Below are positions 34,490 to 44,193 of a DNA stretch of 64,000 nucleotides, piece after piece. Source of the stretch: Rhodoplanes sp. (GTDB taxonomy: Bacteria > Pseudomonadota > Alphaproteobacteria > Rhizobiales > Xanthobacteraceae); the NCBI RefSeq assembly GCF_013377085.1, contig NZ_JACAAX010000031.1:18884-82883 (forward strand). The letters are read 5' to 3'. Below the pieces are notes generated by a model. That model did no database searches, was not told the origin of the DNA, and saw nothing but the letters and a program-made list of their open reading frames with translations. The stretch's first letter is position 1; the number at the start of each line of letters is the position of its first letter. A program made the position numbers and the translations under genes.

Positions 34490-37400
34490 GCAGGGTTTTC
34501 CTCGGTCATTCCGGGGCGCACCGCAGGTGCGAACCCGGAATCCAGACCCGACTTCCGAATCTGCCGCTGGATTCCGGGTCCGGCGCGCTGCGCCGTCCCG
34601 GAATGACCATCGAATGCTTCGATCGTGTCTCGTGTCGTTGAGGTGACGTCGCTGGTCGCGATCGCCTCCATGACGCTGTTGCGCCGCGTCGTCCAGTAGC
34701 CGGCGTCGACGAGCTGGCGGAAGCGTTGGCGCATCGCCTCGGCGGCGCGCGGATTGGCCTCGTCGAGGAAGCGGCGGACAGCGTCGTCGCCGAGCGTCGC
34801 GTCGTAATAGAGGTCGAAGTGATGGGTCGGAACGGCGCCGGCCAGATGCGCGAACAGCGCCATCTGGTCGAGCGTCCAGGCGATCTCGGCGGCGCCGCGA
34901 AATCCGTGCCGCATCTGTCCGGCGATCCACAGCGGATTGGCGGCGCGGCCGCGCACGACGCGGGCGATTTCTTCGGGCAGGGTTCTCATGCGCGGCGCCT
35001 CGGCGCGGGCCGAATCGGCGTGATAGAGCGCCGGCGTGGCCCCGAGCTTTCTCGCCGCCGCCGCGAAGCCGGCCTCGTGGGCGGCGTAGTCGGGCGCCAT
35101 CAAGAGGTCCGTCTCGGGCAGGTCCTGGGTGTGGACGAAGGCGTCGGCCGCGCGGGCGCGTGTTTCCAGCGCGTCGCGGGCGAAGACGCCGTCGGCGCGG
35201 CCGCCATACGCATAGGCGCTGCCGGCGAGCCAGGCCTCGGCCGCGGCCGCGATGGTCTCGTCCGTCAGCGCATCGACGGCTTCGGCGACGCCGACGCCGT
35301 AGCCGCCCGGTGCCGGTCCGAAGACTCTCGGGCTGGGGGCGCGCCCGACGAACGGGTTTTCTTCCGCCGGCTCGTCGCGGGCGGCGAGCGCCGCCGCGGC
35401 CTGCTCGAACAGCACCGGCAGGCTCGGAAACACGTCGCGAAACAGCCCGGAGATGCGCAGCGTCACGTCGATGCGCGGCCGGCCGAGTTTTGCCAAAGCC
35501 AGAATCTCGAAGCCGGAGACGCGGTCGGAGGTATTGTCCCACACCGGCACGACGCCGATAAGCCGCAACGCCATGGCGAGCTCCTCGCCGGCGGTGCGCA
35601 TGGTGGCCGAGCCCCACAGATCGACGACGACATTGCGCGGATACTCGCCGTGGTCCTGCAGATGTCGGGTCAAGAGCGCATCGGCCAGGCGCTGGCCCTG
35701 GTCGTCGGCGGCCCGGCTCGGCACGGCGCGGGGATCGACGGCGAACAGATTGCGGCCGGTCGGCAGCACGTCGCGGCGGCCGCGCCAGGGCGAGCCGGCA
35801 GGGCCGGGCGCCACCGGCCGTCCATCCAATGCGGCGAGGAGCGCCCCGCGCTCCGCTTCGGCGCACTGGTCGAACGGCATGGACGCGAGGGATTCAGTCA
35901 TCTCCGGCAGAGCCGGCGTACGCCCGAACACATGCAGGCCGTCGGAGAACAGCGTCGCCTTCACGTCGCAGACGAAGGCATCGAGCTTCACCACGGCCTC
36001 GCGCGGCGCCATGTCGGGCGACAGCCCGCTGTCGCGGTCCAGCCCGGTCTCCTGCGCGGCGTCGACGATCGCGGCGGCCAGCCGTTCGCGGCGGCGCGGG
36101 TCGAGTCCGTCGGCGTTGGAGTATTCGTCGAGCAGCCGCTCGACCGTGTGGAGACCTTCGGGCAGCGGGCCCTGCCGTTGCGGCGGCGTCATGTGGCCGA
36201 TCGTGACGGCGCCGAGCCGCCGCTTGGCGGTCGCCGCCTCGCCCGGGTCGTTGACGATGAACGGATAGACGACGGGCGTCGGCCCCAAAAGGGCGTCGGG
36301 CCAGCAGGCGCCCGACAGCGCGACCGACTTTCCGGGCAGCCATTCCAGCGTACCGTGCGCGCCCATGTGGATCAGCGCATCGATTCCGGCGACATGGCGC
36401 AGCCACAGATAGAAGGCGACGAACGCATGACGGGGGGCGCGGCCGGCGTCGTGATAATCGGCAGCGCGCTCGGCGCGGGCGCCGCGCTCGGGTTGCGCCG
36501 CGACGACGACGTTGCCGTAAAGCGTCGCCCGGAACCACATCTTGCCGTCCCGCGCGGCAGGGTCGGTCTCGGGCGGTCCCCACTGGGCGAGCAACGCGTC
36601 CTTCAGAACCGGATCGAGCGTCGCCAGTGCCGCCTCGTAGTCGGCGAGCGGCCAAGACATCTCTTCCGCCATCAGCCGTGCGATCAAAGCCTGGTGGTCG
36701 GACGGCGCGGCGTCGACTGCGTATCCGGCGTCGCGCAAAAAGCCCAGAACCGCGACGGTGCTCTCCGGCGCGTCGAGCCCGACCGCATGGGCGATCTGGT
36801 CGTCGCGCCCCGGATAGGCCGACAGCACCAGCGCCAACTTTCGCTCTTCGCGCGACTTGCGACGCAACCTGACCAGGGCCAACGCACGCTCGGCGACGGC
36901 GGCGATCCGCTCGCCGTGCGGCGCATGGACGACCCGCGCAAAGCCGAGATCGGGATCGACCGGCTCGGGCTCCTTGAACGAGACGACGCCGGAAAACACC
37001 CGCCCGTCGATCTCCGGCAGCACCACATGAATGGCGAGGTCGGAGGGCGACAGGCCGCGCTCCGACTCGGCCCAGGCGGCCTGCGACGACCCGGCGAGCG
37101 CCACCTGCAGCACCGGCGCCTCGGCGACATCGAACGGACCGCCGTCGGCGTCGCGGGCCGAGAAGGCGGTGGCGTTGATCACCACGTCGGGCCGGATCAC
37201 CGCGAGCCTGTCCCGCAGCCAGGCGCGGGTCTCGGGCTCCTTCAGGCTGCCGACGAAGACGCCGACCGGCGTGACGCCGCGCTCTTGCAGCGCCGCCATC
37301 AGGGCTTCGACCGGGCCGAGATCGGCCGCCGCCAGCACGGCGCGATAGAACACGACGAGCGCGCGGGGCGGAGCGCCGGCGGTCGGGGCCTCGACGGGGC

Positions 37401-37959
37401 AGGCGGCCGGGTCGCCGGGAAAGAATCCCTGGCGGGGCAGGGTGCGCACCCCCAGCACCGGCACGGCCCACAGGCCGGAGGCCAGCGCGAGCTGTGCCAG
37501 CGCCCCCTGCGCGGCGCGGGCGCCGCCGGTGTCGCACAGCGCCTGCAGGCGGCGCAGTGTCGACGCCGGTACGTTGGAGGCCTCGTCGAGGCGCGGGTCG
37601 TCGCGGCCGTCGCCCGGCACGATGGCGAGCGCGATGCCGTTTCGGTCCGCCATGGCGCGGACCTGCTCGACGCCGTAGCGCCAGTAGTCGAGGCCGCCGA
37701 GCAATCTGATCAGGATGCCGCGCGCCTGCGACAGCGTCTTCTCGATGTAGAGATCGACCGAGAGCGGATGGGCGAGGCGGGCCAGGTTGGCGAGCCGCAG
37801 GCTCGGCAGGTCGGCGCGCCCGGCCCGCCAGCCGGCCGCGAAGGCGCCGAGATCGCTGTCCGCGAACGACAGCACCACCAGGTCGGCGGGCGCGTGGCCG
37901 AGATCCTCGGCCGTCGCTGCCTCCTCGAGGCCGTGCTTTTCGCGCAGCAGGATGTGCAT
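34486..37959 (-). CDS. cobN: cobaltochelatase subunit CobN
   Basis: 1157 aa, the large, cobalt- and hydrogenobyrinate-binding subunit of the aerobic ATP-dependent chelatase (with CobS and CobT, not seen in this window). Characteristic blocks: the N-terminal LVVLSFADSDLGAFAAGWR, HMGAHGTLEWLPGKSVALSG, ARPLVVYPF-type VVYPFIVNDPGEAATAKRR, and GRNLFAVDPRAVPSRAA. Residues about 1118-1152 (start GHSGTAQRAGPGIQRQ) are encoded by a family D palindromic repeat read in frame; the native protein probably ended near IEAFD. The stop overlaps cobH; cobW is 13 bp upstream. Confidence 0.96.
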   Translation of the reverse strand: MHILLREKHGLEEAATAEDLGHAPADLVVLSFADSDLGAFAAGWRAGRADLPSLRLANLARLAHPLSVDLYIEKTLSQARGILIRLLGGLDYWRYGVEQVRAMADRNGIALAIVPGDGRDDPRLDEASNVPASTLRRLQALCDTGGARAAQGALAQLALASGLWAVPVLGVRTLPRQGFFPGDPAACPVEAPTAGAPPRALVVFYRAVLAAADLGPVEALMAALQERGVTPVGVFVGSLKEPETRAWLRDRLAVIRPDVVINATAFSARDADGGPFDVAEAPVLQVALAGSSQAAWAESERGLSPSDLAIHVVLPEIDGRVFSGVVSFKEPEPVDPDLGFARVVHAPHGERIAAVAERALALVRLRRKSREERKLALVLSAYPGRDDQIAHAVGLDAPESTVAVLGFLRDAGYAVDAAPSDHQALIARLMAEEMSWPLADYEAALATLDPVLKDALLAQWGPPETDPAARDGKMWFRATLYGNVVVAAQPERGARAERAADYHDAGRAPRHAFVAFYLWLRHVAGIDALIHMGAHGTLEWLPGKSVALSGACWPDALLGPTPVVYPFIVNDPGEAATAKRRLGAVTIGHMTPPQRQGPLPEGLHTVERLLDEYSNADGLDPRRRERLAAAIVDAAQETGLDRDSGLSPDMAPREAVVKLDAFVCDVKATLFSDGLHVFGRTPALPEMTESLASMPFDQCAEAERGALLAALDGRPVAPGPAGSPWRGRRDVLPTGRNLFAVDPRAVPSRAADDQGQRLADALLTRHLQDHGEYPRNVVVDLWGSATMRTAGEELAMALRLIGVVPVWDNTSDRVSGFEILALAKLGRPRIDVTLRISGLFRDVFPSLPVLFEQAAAALAARDEPAEENPFVGRAPSPRVFGPAPGGYGVGVAEAVDALTDETIAAAAEAWLAGSAYAYGGRADGVFARDALETRARAADAFVHTQDLPETDLLMAPDYAAHEAGFAAAARKLGATPALYHADSARAEAPRMRTLPEEIARVVRGRAANPLWIAGQMRHGFRGAAEIAWTLDQMALFAHLAGAVPTHHFDLYYDATLGDDAVRRFLDEANPRAAEAMRQRFRQLVDAGYWTTRRNSVMEAIATSDVTSTTRDTIEAFDGHSGTAQRAGPGIQRQIRKSGLDSGFAPAVRPGMTEENPA
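34505..34607. repeat. palindromic repeat family D, copy 1, inside the 3' end of cobN
   Basis: Ends are inverted: GTCATTCCGGGGCGCACC at the left and CGCCGTCCCGGAATGAC at the right, with inner arms AACCCGGAATCCAG and CTGGATTCCGGGT. A second copy is intergenic at 53834-53936. Here it supplies about the last 35 codons of cobN and the start region of cobH. Confidence 0.85.
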
Positions 37960-37972
37960 CGGAAGGCCGCTC

Positions 37973-39004
37973 TCAGCCCTGCAGGGCCGCCGTCACGGCG
38001 GCGTGGTCGAAGCCCTTCTGGCCGATGACGACGAGGCGCGAGACGCGTTCCTCGCCGCCGCCCCAGGGCCGGTCGAACTGCACCCGCACGCGGCTGCCGA
38101 CACCCTGCACCAGCAGCCGCATCGGCTTGCCCGGGATGGTGACGTAACCCTTGGCGCGCAGCACGCCGTGCCGGCGCGCGACCGCCTCGATCTTGGCCAC
38201 CAGCTCGGCGGCGCTCCCGGGGTCCGGCAGCATCACGACGATCGTCTCGAAGTCGTCGTGGTCGTGGGCGTCGTGGTCCTCGTGGTGGGTTTTTCGCGCA
38301 TCGAGGTCGGTCTCCGCCGCGGCGCCGAGCCCGAGCACGATGCGCGGATCGACCCGGCCTTCCCGTGCCTCGACGATCGGCACGCGGCGCGGCAGCTCGG
38401 CCTGCACGGTGTCGCGGGCCCGCGCCAGCCCGGCGGCGTCGACCAGGTCGGCCTTGTTGAGGATGACGATGTCGGCGCAGGCGACCTGATCCTCGAACAC
38501 CTCGCCGAGCGGGGTGTCGTGGTCGATGCTCGAATCCGCCGCGCGCTGCGCCGCGATCGCCACCGGGTCGGGGGCGAAGCGGCCGTCCGCCACCGCCTCC
38601 GCGTCGGCGACCGCGATGACGCCGTCGACCGTGATGCGGGTGCGCAGATCCGGCCAGTCGAAGGCTTTCAGCAACGGCTTCGGCAGGGCCAGCCCGGAGG
38701 TCTCGATCAGGATGTGCTCGGGCGGCTCGGCCCGGGCCAGCAGCGCCGCGATGGTCGGCACGAACTCGTCGGCGACCGTGCAGCACAGGCAGCCATTGGT
38801 CAGCTCGACGATGGCGTCCTCCGGGCAGTTGTCGTCGGCGCAGCCTTTCAGGATCTCGCCGTCGATGCCGATGTCGCCGAACTCGTTGACCAGCACGGCG
38901 AGCCGGCGCCCCTGCGGGTTCTCGAGCAGATGGCGGACCAGGCTGGTCTTGCCGGCGCCAAGGAAGCCCGTGACGATGGTGACGGGGATTTTTTCGATCG
39001 ACAT
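37973..39004 (-). CDS. cobW: CobW-family GTPase metallochaperone
   Basis: 343 aa G3E GTPase, presumed to deliver cobalt to the CobNST chelatase. Motifs: Walker A GFLGAGKTSLVRHLL, metal motif NGCLCCTV (CxCC), DTxG-equivalent IETSGLALP, NKAD, and a His/Asp-rich loop (HHEDHDAHDHDD) near residue 240 that could bind metal. The C-terminal CobW_C domain follows. The ATG at 39004 directly abuts the stop of the DUF1636 gene (TGAATG); cobN follows 13 bp after. Confidence 0.96.
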   Translation of the reverse strand: MSIEKIPVTIVTGFLGAGKTSLVRHLLENPQGRRLAVLVNEFGDIGIDGEILKGCADDNCPEDAIVELTNGCLCCTVADEFVPTIAALLARAEPPEHILIETSGLALPKPLLKAFDWPDLRTRITVDGVIAVADAEAVADGRFAPDPVAIAAQRAADSSIDHDTPLGEVFEDQVACADIVILNKADLVDAAGLARARDTVQAELPRRVPIVEAREGRVDPRIVLGLGAAAETDLDARKTHHEDHDAHDHDDFETIVVMLPDPGSAAELVAKIEAVARRHGVLRAKGYVTIPGKPMRLLVQGVGSRVRVQFDRPWGGGEERVSRLVVIGQKGFDHAAVTAALQG

Positions 39005-39640
39005 TCAGGGCTCCTGGGCGGCGGGGGCAGTGGTCGGCTGTGCCCCTTTTTCACCTCCCCCTGGGTGTCGCGGCTTTGCCGCGACGGGGAGGTCGGCGGA
39101 CGAAGTCCGCCGGGAGGGGGTGATCGGCGAAGCCGGTCTTTGTGGCTTCTCCCCACCCCGGTCGTCCGCTGCGCGGACGCCCGACCCTCCCCCTCCAGGG
39201 GAGGGTAAGGGTAAGGGTAAGGGCAGGGGCGGCACGCGGGCGACGGTGCCGCGGCGCAGCCGCTCGGGCCGCTCGCGCCAGGGGACCAGGCCGTCGGCCG
39301 TGGCGGCATAGCGGGCGGCGCCGAGGAGAATGTCGTCGGCGGCGTCGGGCGCGAGGTCGCCGTGCACATAAGTCCAGCGGCCGTCGCCCGCCAAGGCGAT
39401 GCTGCAGGCGCGGTTGCAGTTTGACAGGCACTCGACCGGCACGATCCGGACCGACGGCGTGGCGCCGTCGCGGCGCTGCGCGTCGCAGAGCGCCTCGTGC
39501 AGCCGGCGGCCGGCGCGCGGCAGCGCCTCGTCGTCGCCGGCGTGCTTGCAGGTGATGCAGACGAACAGGGTCGCGGCACCGAGGGCGGCACCGGAGGGCG
39601 AAGGCGTCGATTCGTGCGGCATGGGCGGCTGAAGCTGCAT
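39005..39640 (-). CDS. DUF1636 metal/Fe-S-type protein with repeat-derived C-terminal tail
   Basis: 211 aa. Residues about 20-140 are a DUF1636 domain: TLFVCITCKHAG, PVECLSNCNRACSIALAG, GRWTYVHGDLAPDAADDIL, and ADGLVPWRERPERLRRGTVA. The four cysteines follow a thioredoxin-like ferredoxin pattern. DUF1636 is regularly linked to B12 clusters, probably in cobalt or iron-sulfur handling. Residues about 140-211 are Pro/Gly/Arg-rich and encoded by a family E repeat, including a run of CCC-TTA codons giving Pro-Leu repeats. It is the first gene after the upstream cobalamin riboswitch. Confidence 0.85.
   Translation of the reverse strand: MQLQPPMPHESTPSPSGAALGAATLFVCITCKHAGDDEALPRAGRRLHEALCDAQRRDGATPSVRIVPVECLSNCNRACSIALAGDGRWTYVHGDLAPDAADDILLGAARYAATADGLVPWRERPERLRRGTVARVPPLPLPLPLPSPGGGGSGVRAADDRGGEKPQRPASPITPSRRTSSADLPVAAKPRHPGGGEKGAQPTTAPAAQEP
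39051..39205. repeat. palindromic repeat family E, copy 1, inside DUF1636 gene
   Basis: Outer arms CACCTCCCCCTGG and CCTCCCCCTCCAGGGGAGGG enclose two hairpins with cores GTCGCGGCTTTGCCGCGAC and GTCCGCTGCGCGGAC. A tract of three GGGTAA-type units follows at 39204-39222. Related to the element at 49701-49820. Confidence 0.75.
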
Positions 39641-39764
39641 GCAAGTCTCGTCGACGGACGGGCGACGCGGTGGTCACCCGAGACGTGCGGCGAGCGGACC
39701 TGCACTCCGTTCGGCCGACTATCGCCCCGGAGCACCCCGCCCGGAACGGCGTCACTAGCAGGCG

Positions 39765-39957
39765 ACGGCAGGTCTCCTGGCTCGCGGGTCGTGGCTTGCA
39801 CCGCCTTCCCAGGGAACGCCCCAGTGGCTTCGGTGCAGGCTCGCCGCTCACAGTTGCGGGGGCAGCTCCGGCCTCGCCTCGACCCGGGAAGACACCCGTG
39901 TCGTCGCGCCCGGCATTCCCTCTTGTCCCGAACGCCGGGACACCGTCGGCCCGGGAT
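39765..39957 (-). promoter_or_regulatory. cobalamin riboswitch upstream of DUF1636-cobW-cobN-cobH-cobI-cobJ
   Basis: On the minus strand the conserved blocks appear in order: GGGAATGCCGGG, CTGCCCCCGCAACTGTGAGC, GCCACTGG, TGGGAAGGCG, and the B12 box AGCCAGGAGACCTGCC at 39767-39782. It ends about 125 nt before the DUF1636 start. Binding of adenosylcobalamin should turn the downstream operon off. Confidence 0.95.
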
Positions 39958-40049
39958 CTGTGCGGGGTTGCGGCCGGCCTGTCAATCCGGCGGTTGCCCA
40001 GACGGGCCGCGGTGTGGTCCTGTCGCCCCGCAAAAAAACCGAGGGTCCG

Positions 40050-40661
40050 ATGACCGAGACCGACTCCCCCGATGCCGAGCGCCATCGTGCCAAGATGGAG
40101 AAGCGCAAGGCCGTGCAGGACGCCGAACTCGCGTCCAAGACGGTCGAGAAGGGGCTGCTGCTGGTCCACACCGGCACCGGCAAGGGCAAGTCGACGGCGG
40201 CGTTCGGGCTGGCGCTACGGGTGCTCGGGCACGGCGGGCGGGTCGGGGTCGTGCAGTTCATCAAGAGCCGGCCGACCGGCGAGAAGACCGCCCTGGAGGC
40301 GTTCGGCGACCGCGTCGTCTGGCACACGGCTGGCGAGGGCTTCACCTGGGTGACGCAGGACAAGGCGCGCGACATGGCCGCCTGCCGGGCCGCCTGGGAC
40401 ACCGCCCAGGCCCTGATGGACGACCCCTCCATCGGCCTGGTGATTCTCGACGAGCTGAACATCGCGCTGCGCTACGACTACCTGCCGCTCGACGAGGTGG
40501 TGGCGCGCCTGTCCGCGCGCCGGCCGGACCTGCATGTCGTCGTCACCGGCCGCAACGCCAAGCCGGCGCTGGTCGAAGCCGCCGACCTCGTCACCGACAT
40601 GACCATGGTCAAGCACCACTTCAAAGCCGGCGTTAAAACCCAAGCCGGCATCGAGTATTGA
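40050..40661 (+). CDS. cobO: cob(I)yrinic acid a,c-diamide adenosyltransferase
   Basis: 203 aa CobA/CobO-type corrinoid adenosyltransferase. Motifs: P-loop VHTGTGKGKSTAAFGLALR, VGVVQFIKSRPTGEK, the late LVILDELNIALRYDYL and HVVVTGRNAKPAL. It transfers the adenosyl group from ATP to cobalt(I). The ATG at 40050 follows GAGGG and gives the usual N-terminal basic helix. It diverges from the riboswitch-controlled operon; the 90 bp between them holds both promoters. Confidence 0.95.
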   Translation: MTETDSPDAERHRAKMEKRKAVQDAELASKTVEKGLLLVHTGTGKGKSTAAFGLALRVLGHGGRVGVVQFIKSRPTGEKTALEAFGDRVVWHTAGEGFTWVTQDKARDMAACRAAWDTAQALMDDPSIGLVILDELNIALRYDYLPLDEVVARLSARRPDLHVVVTGRNAKPALVEAADLVTDMTMVKHHFKAGVKTQAGIEY

Positions 40662-40686
40662 TGTGCGGGGTCGAGCGCTCCGACGC

Positions 40687-40776
40687 GTCATACGCGGGCT
40701 TGACCCGCGTATCCATCTTCGAAAAAGGCTCTGTCTTCGCAGCGTGATGGATCGCCGGGTCAAGCCCGGCGATGAC
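40687..40776. repeat. palindromic repeat family A, copy 2
   Basis: GTCATACGCGGGCTTGACCC at the left and GCCGGGTCAAGCCCGGCGAT at the right; inverted ends with an A-rich centre. It fills most of the 147-bp gap between cobO and cobQ. Confidence 0.8.
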
Positions 40777-40808
40777 CGGGAGAGGTGGGGCCATTGGGCG
40801 GGAATGCC

Positions 40809-42299
40809 ATGCCGCGTGCGCTGATGTTCCAGGGGACCGGGTCGGACGTGGGAAAATCGCTGATCGTCGCCGGCCTGTGCCGGCTGCTGGCCAACCGCGG
40901 CGTCGCGGTGCGGCCATTCAAGCCGCAGAACATGTCGAACAACGCGGCCGTGACGGCGGACGGCGGCGAGATCGGCCGCGCCCAGGCCCTTCAGGCACGC
41001 GCCGCGCGGGTGGCGCCGTCCGTGCACATGAACCCGGTGCTGCTCAAGCCGCAGAGCGAGGTCGGCGCCCAGATCGTCGTCCAGGGCCGGGTGTTCGGCA
41101 ACGCCCGGGCGAGGGACTATCAATCGCGAAAAGCCGCGCTGATACCGCACGTTCTGGAGAGCTTTTCGCGGATGCGCGCAGACGCCGAGATCGTGCTGGT
41201 GGAGGGAGCCGGCTCGGCCTCCGAGATCAATCTGCGGGCGAACGACATCGCCAATATGGGCTTCGCCCGCGCCGCCGGCGTGCCCGTGGTGCTGATCGGC
41301 GACATCGACCGCGGCGGCGTCATCGCCAGCCTGGTCGGTACCGCGGTGGTCGTCGATCCCGACGACGCCAAGCTGATATGCGGCTTTATCGTCAACAAGA
41401 TGCGTGGCGATCCTAATCTGTTTTCAAACGGGATGGCTTTTGTTGCCGAGCGCACCGGCTGGGCGGCGCTCGGGCTGGTGCCGCATTTTCGCGATGCCCA
41501 TCGCCTGCCGGCCGAGGACATTTTCGGGCTCGACGCGGGCCAGGTGCCGCCGTCGTCGGCCGAAGGGGCGCGGCTGCGTATCGCCGTGCCGGTGCTGCCC
41601 CACATCGCCAATTTCGACGACCTCGACCCGCTGCGGCTGGAGCCTTCCGTCGAGCTGATCCTGCTGCGCAACGGCGCGCCCCTGCCGGCCGATATCGATC
41701 TCGTCGTCCTGCCGGGCTCCAAGGCGACCATCGCGGACCTGGCGGCGCTGCGCGTCTTCGGCTGGGATGCCGACATCATCGCCCATGCGCGCCGCGGCGG
41801 CCGGGTCTTGGGCCTGTGCGGCGGCTACCAGATGCTCGGCCACGCGATCGCGGATCCGGATGGGGTCGAGGGCCCGCCCGGCACCGCGGCCGGACTCGGC
41901 CTGCTCGACGTCACCACCACGCTCGGCGGCGACAAGTCCCTGGTGGCAGTCATGGGCCGCACGGTCGCCGACGACGTGCCGCTGTCGGGCTACGAGATGC
42001 ATATGGGCCGCACGGACGGCCCCGGCACCACCCGCCCGCTGGTACGGCTCGACGACCAGGAGGGCGGCCGCCACGATGGTGCCGTCTCGGCGGACGGCCG
42101 CGTCGCCGGCTCCTATGTGCACGGGTTTTTCGCCGACGATCGCCAGCGCGTCGCCTGGCTCGGCCGGCTCGGCGCCCCGCCGATCGAAGTGGGCGGCGGG
42201 CTCGCCTACGAGGTGCTGGTCGACGACACGCTCGACGCGCTGGCGGCGCATCTCGAAGCGCATGTCGATGTCGAGCGGCTGCTCGGGCTGGCGCGCTGA
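40809..42299 (+). CDS. cobQ: cobyric acid synthase
   Basis: 496 aa. ATP- and glutamine-dependent amidation at b, d, e and g side chains of adenosylcobyrinate diamide. N-terminal dethiobiotin-synthetase-like domain: [35 protein letters not shown]-terminal glutaminase domain with [12 protein letters not shown], the Cys nucleophile in [10 protein letters not shown], and SYVHGFF. Start at 40809 places the P-loop at the usual position. It converges with cbiO, 19 bp apart. Confidence 0.96.
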   Translation: MPRALMFQGTGSDVGKSLIVAGLCRLLANRGVAVRPFKPQNMSNNAAVTADGGEIGRAQALQARAARVAPSVHMNPVLLKPQSEVGAQIVVQGRVFGNARARDYQSRKAALIPHVLESFSRMRADAEIVLVEGAGSASEINLRANDIANMGFARAAGVPVVLIGDIDRGGVIASLVGTAVVVDPDDAKLICGFIVNKMRGDPNLFSNGMAFVAERTGWAALGLVPHFRDAHRLPAEDIFGLDAGQVPPSSAEGARLRIAVPVLPHIANFDDLDPLRLEPSVELILLRNGAPLPADIDLVVLPGSKATIADLAALRVFGWDADIIAHARRGGRVLGLCGGYQMLGHAIADPDGVEGPPGTAAGLGLLDVTTTLGGDKSLVAVMGRTVADDVPLSGYEMHMGRTDGPGTTRPLVRLDDQEGGRHDGAVSADGRVAGSYVHGFFADDRQRVAWLGRLGAPPIEVGGGLAYEVLVDDTLDALAAHLEAHVDVERLLGLAR

Positions 42300-42318
42300 C
42301 CAGGACGCCGCAGCGACC

Positions 42319-43182
42319 TTATTGGTCCGGGCTCGGCCGGGCTCGGCCACGCCAGCTCCGCTCGACGAGCGACAGCGCGGCCTCCCGGGTCTTCGGCAGC
42401 GGATCGGTTGCGCCGAGGTGCCCGGCCTCCCGTGCGGCGAGGCCGATCGTCAGGAGAAGCGGCGGTTCCAACCGGGCCGCTGCCATGGCCGAGGGGTCGC
42501 CGAGAACGTCCTCGGCGCAGCCCTGACGAAGCACCTTGCCGTCCGCGAACAGCGCGACGTCGTCGGCGAGCTGCCAGGCGAGGTCCACGTCGTGGGTCGC
42601 GAACACCAGTGTCGCGCCGGCGGCGTGCAGCTCCTGCAACGCCGCCAGGAGGCCGTCGATTCCATTTCGGTCGAGTCCCGACGTCGGCTCGTCGAGCAGC
42701 AGCACGTCCGGCCGCATGGCGACGGCCCCCGCGATCGCCACGCGTTTCTTCTGGCCGAACGAGAGCATGTGGGTCGGACGTTCCGCGAGATCGGAAATCC
42801 GCAACACCTGCAACGCGTCGGTAACGCGGCGGCGCACGTCCTGCTCGTCCAGGCCGAGATTGAGCGGTCCGAAGGACACGTCCTCCGCGACCGATGCAGC
42901 GAACAGTTGATCGTCGGCGTCCTGCAGGACCAGCCCGACACGGCGGCGCCACGCCGATAGATCGGCGCGCGCATATCCGGCTGGCCGTCCGTCGAGCAAC
43001 ACCCGTCCGCGCTGCGGCCGAAGCGTGCCGTTGAGGTGCAGGAGCAGCGTTGTCTTCCCGGCTCCGTTGGGCCCGAGGACGGCGAGGCGCCGCCCGCGTC
43101 TCACGATCAGATCGAGATCCGACAGGGCCGGAATTCCGCCCGGATAGGCGTAGGTCAGGGCTTCGGCTTCGAGCAGAGTCAC
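42319..43182 (-). CDS. cbiO: cobalt ECF transporter ATP-binding subunit
   Basis: 287 aa ABC ATPase. Walker A GPNGAGKTTLLLHLNG, Q-loop LVLQDADDQLFA, signature MLSFGQKKRVAIAGA, Walker B VLLLDEPTSGLD, and switch His in FATHDVD. The start is GTG at 43182, overlapping the cbiQ stop as GTGA. With CbiM, CbiN and CbiQ it forms the energised cobalt importer. The C-terminus has about 50 residues beyond the ATPase core. Confidence 0.95.
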   Translation of the reverse strand: MTLLEAEALTYAYPGGIPALSDLDLIVRRGRRLAVLGPNGAGKTTLLLHLNGTLRPQRGRVLLDGRPAGYARADLSAWRRRVGLVLQDADDQLFAASVAEDVSFGPLNLGLDEQDVRRRVTDALQVLRISDLAERPTHMLSFGQKKRVAIAGAVAMRPDVLLLDEPTSGLDRNGIDGLLAALQELHAAGATLVFATHDVDLAWQLADDVALFADGKVLRQGCAEDVLGDPSAMAAARLEPPLLLTIGLAAREAGHLGATDPLPKTREAALSLVERSWRGRARPSPDQ

Positions 43183-43910
43183 CACGCCCACAGCCCCAGT
43201 CCGGCGACACCGGCTTCGATCGCGAGGACGAGCGTCAGAGCCGGCCAGGACACGGCGGTGCGGCGCGACAGCACTCGCATCTCGCCGTTCCACCCACGGG
43301 CCGCGAGACCGACCTCCAGGCGCCGCGCTCGGTCGAGCGAACGCGGCAGCAGATTGGCGATCAGCGCACCCAGCGCGCGCATCCGCCGCCTGGCACCGTC
43401 GTGGCCGAGCCGGGCGGCCTGGGCCGTGTCCATCGCCAGTGCGGTTCCGGCCAGGAGAAACAAGAAGCGATACATCAGCAGGGCGATCTCGGCGATCTCG
43501 CCGGGCAAGCCGAGACGTCGCGCGCCGGCGACGAGATCGGTCGCAGGTGTCGTGAGCGCCAGGAACAGCAGGGCGGTCAATCCGGCCAGCGAACGCGCTG
43601 CCGATCCACCCGCCGCCGTCATCCCGCCCGGCGCGAGGCCGATTCCGCCGGAATCCACTTGCAGCGCCAGCGACAGGGATCCCACCAGCAAGAATCCCAA
43701 CGGCGCGGCTGCGCAGCCGAGCCAGATTCGCGGCGACACCCTCGCACCGAGAAGGGTTGCCGCCGTCATGACGAGGGCGATCACCGGCGCCACAGGAAAC
43801 GGCGGAAACACCAGGGCGAGCGCCATCATGCCCAGGGCCAGGACGGATTTCTCGGTCAAGGACCGCGAGCGCCAGCGGTTCAGGTGGGCCGCTCTATCGA
43901 TGGGAGACAT
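43179..43910 (-). CDS. cbiQ: cobalt ECF transporter transmembrane subunit
   Basis: 243 aa with five or six membrane helices and the cytoplasmic coupling helices bearing the Ala-Arg-Gly motif (GLAARGWNGEM and RARRLEVGL). It couples CbiO ATP hydrolysis to CbiM. It overlaps the 3' end of cbiN by 17 bp and the start of cbiO by four, so all four subunits are tightly coupled. Confidence 0.93.
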   Translation of the reverse strand: MSPIDRAAHLNRWRSRSLTEKSVLALGMMALALVFPPFPVAPVIALVMTAATLLGARVSPRIWLGCAAAPLGFLLVGSLSLALQVDSGGIGLAPGGMTAAGGSAARSLAGLTALLFLALTTPATDLVAGARRLGLPGEIAEIALLMYRFLFLLAGTALAMDTAQAARLGHDGARRRMRALGALIANLLPRSLDRARRLEVGLAARGWNGEMRVLSRRTAVSWPALTLVLAIEAGVAGLGLWAW

Positions 43911-44193
43911 CGTCGGTCGCGGATGATCGGCTCCGGCGGCCGATCACATAACCGAGCACGCCGGCGCCGAGCGCCGCCTGCAAGGCGAACAGCAGGCTCT
44001 GGATCTCGCCGCTCGGCGGTGTCCACAGCGGCTTGAACCACGGCTCGAAACCAGGTCGGGCTTCGGTGATCGTGCTCGCCGCTTGATCGTCCGTGCCCTT
44101 GAACTCGCCTTCGATGCCCGGAAGAAGCAGCGGGGCGGCGATGACGGCCGCCGCGATGCCGACCAGCAGCCACGAGGACCGTTTCGAGATCAT
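43894..44193 (-). CDS. cbiN: cobalt transport protein CbiN
   Basis: 99 aa with two membrane helices ([17 protein letters not shown] and [19 protein letters not shown]) and a periplasmic loop containing the family block [13 protein letters not shown] and [20 protein letters not shown]. CbiN is a small component required for CbiM activity. Its start overlaps cbiM by four bases. Confidence 0.95.
   Translation of the reverse strand: MISKRSSWLLVGIAAAVIAAPLLLPGIEGEFKGTDDQAASTITEARPGFEPWFKPLWTPPSGEIQSLLFALQAALGAGVLGYVIGRRSRSSATDDVSHR

Noticed and set aside
34726..38028. 1100-codon open frame on the plus strand opposite cobN
   Set aside because: It is the antisense shadow of cobN, produced by high GC; it is full of Arg/His/Gln/Gly with no domain or start site, whereas cobN shows family motifs throughout.
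39204..39222. GGGTAA-type units as a telomere-like or G-quadruplex regulatory element
   Set aside because: Only about three units exist and they are better explained as part of the family E repeat junction within the DUF1636 gene.
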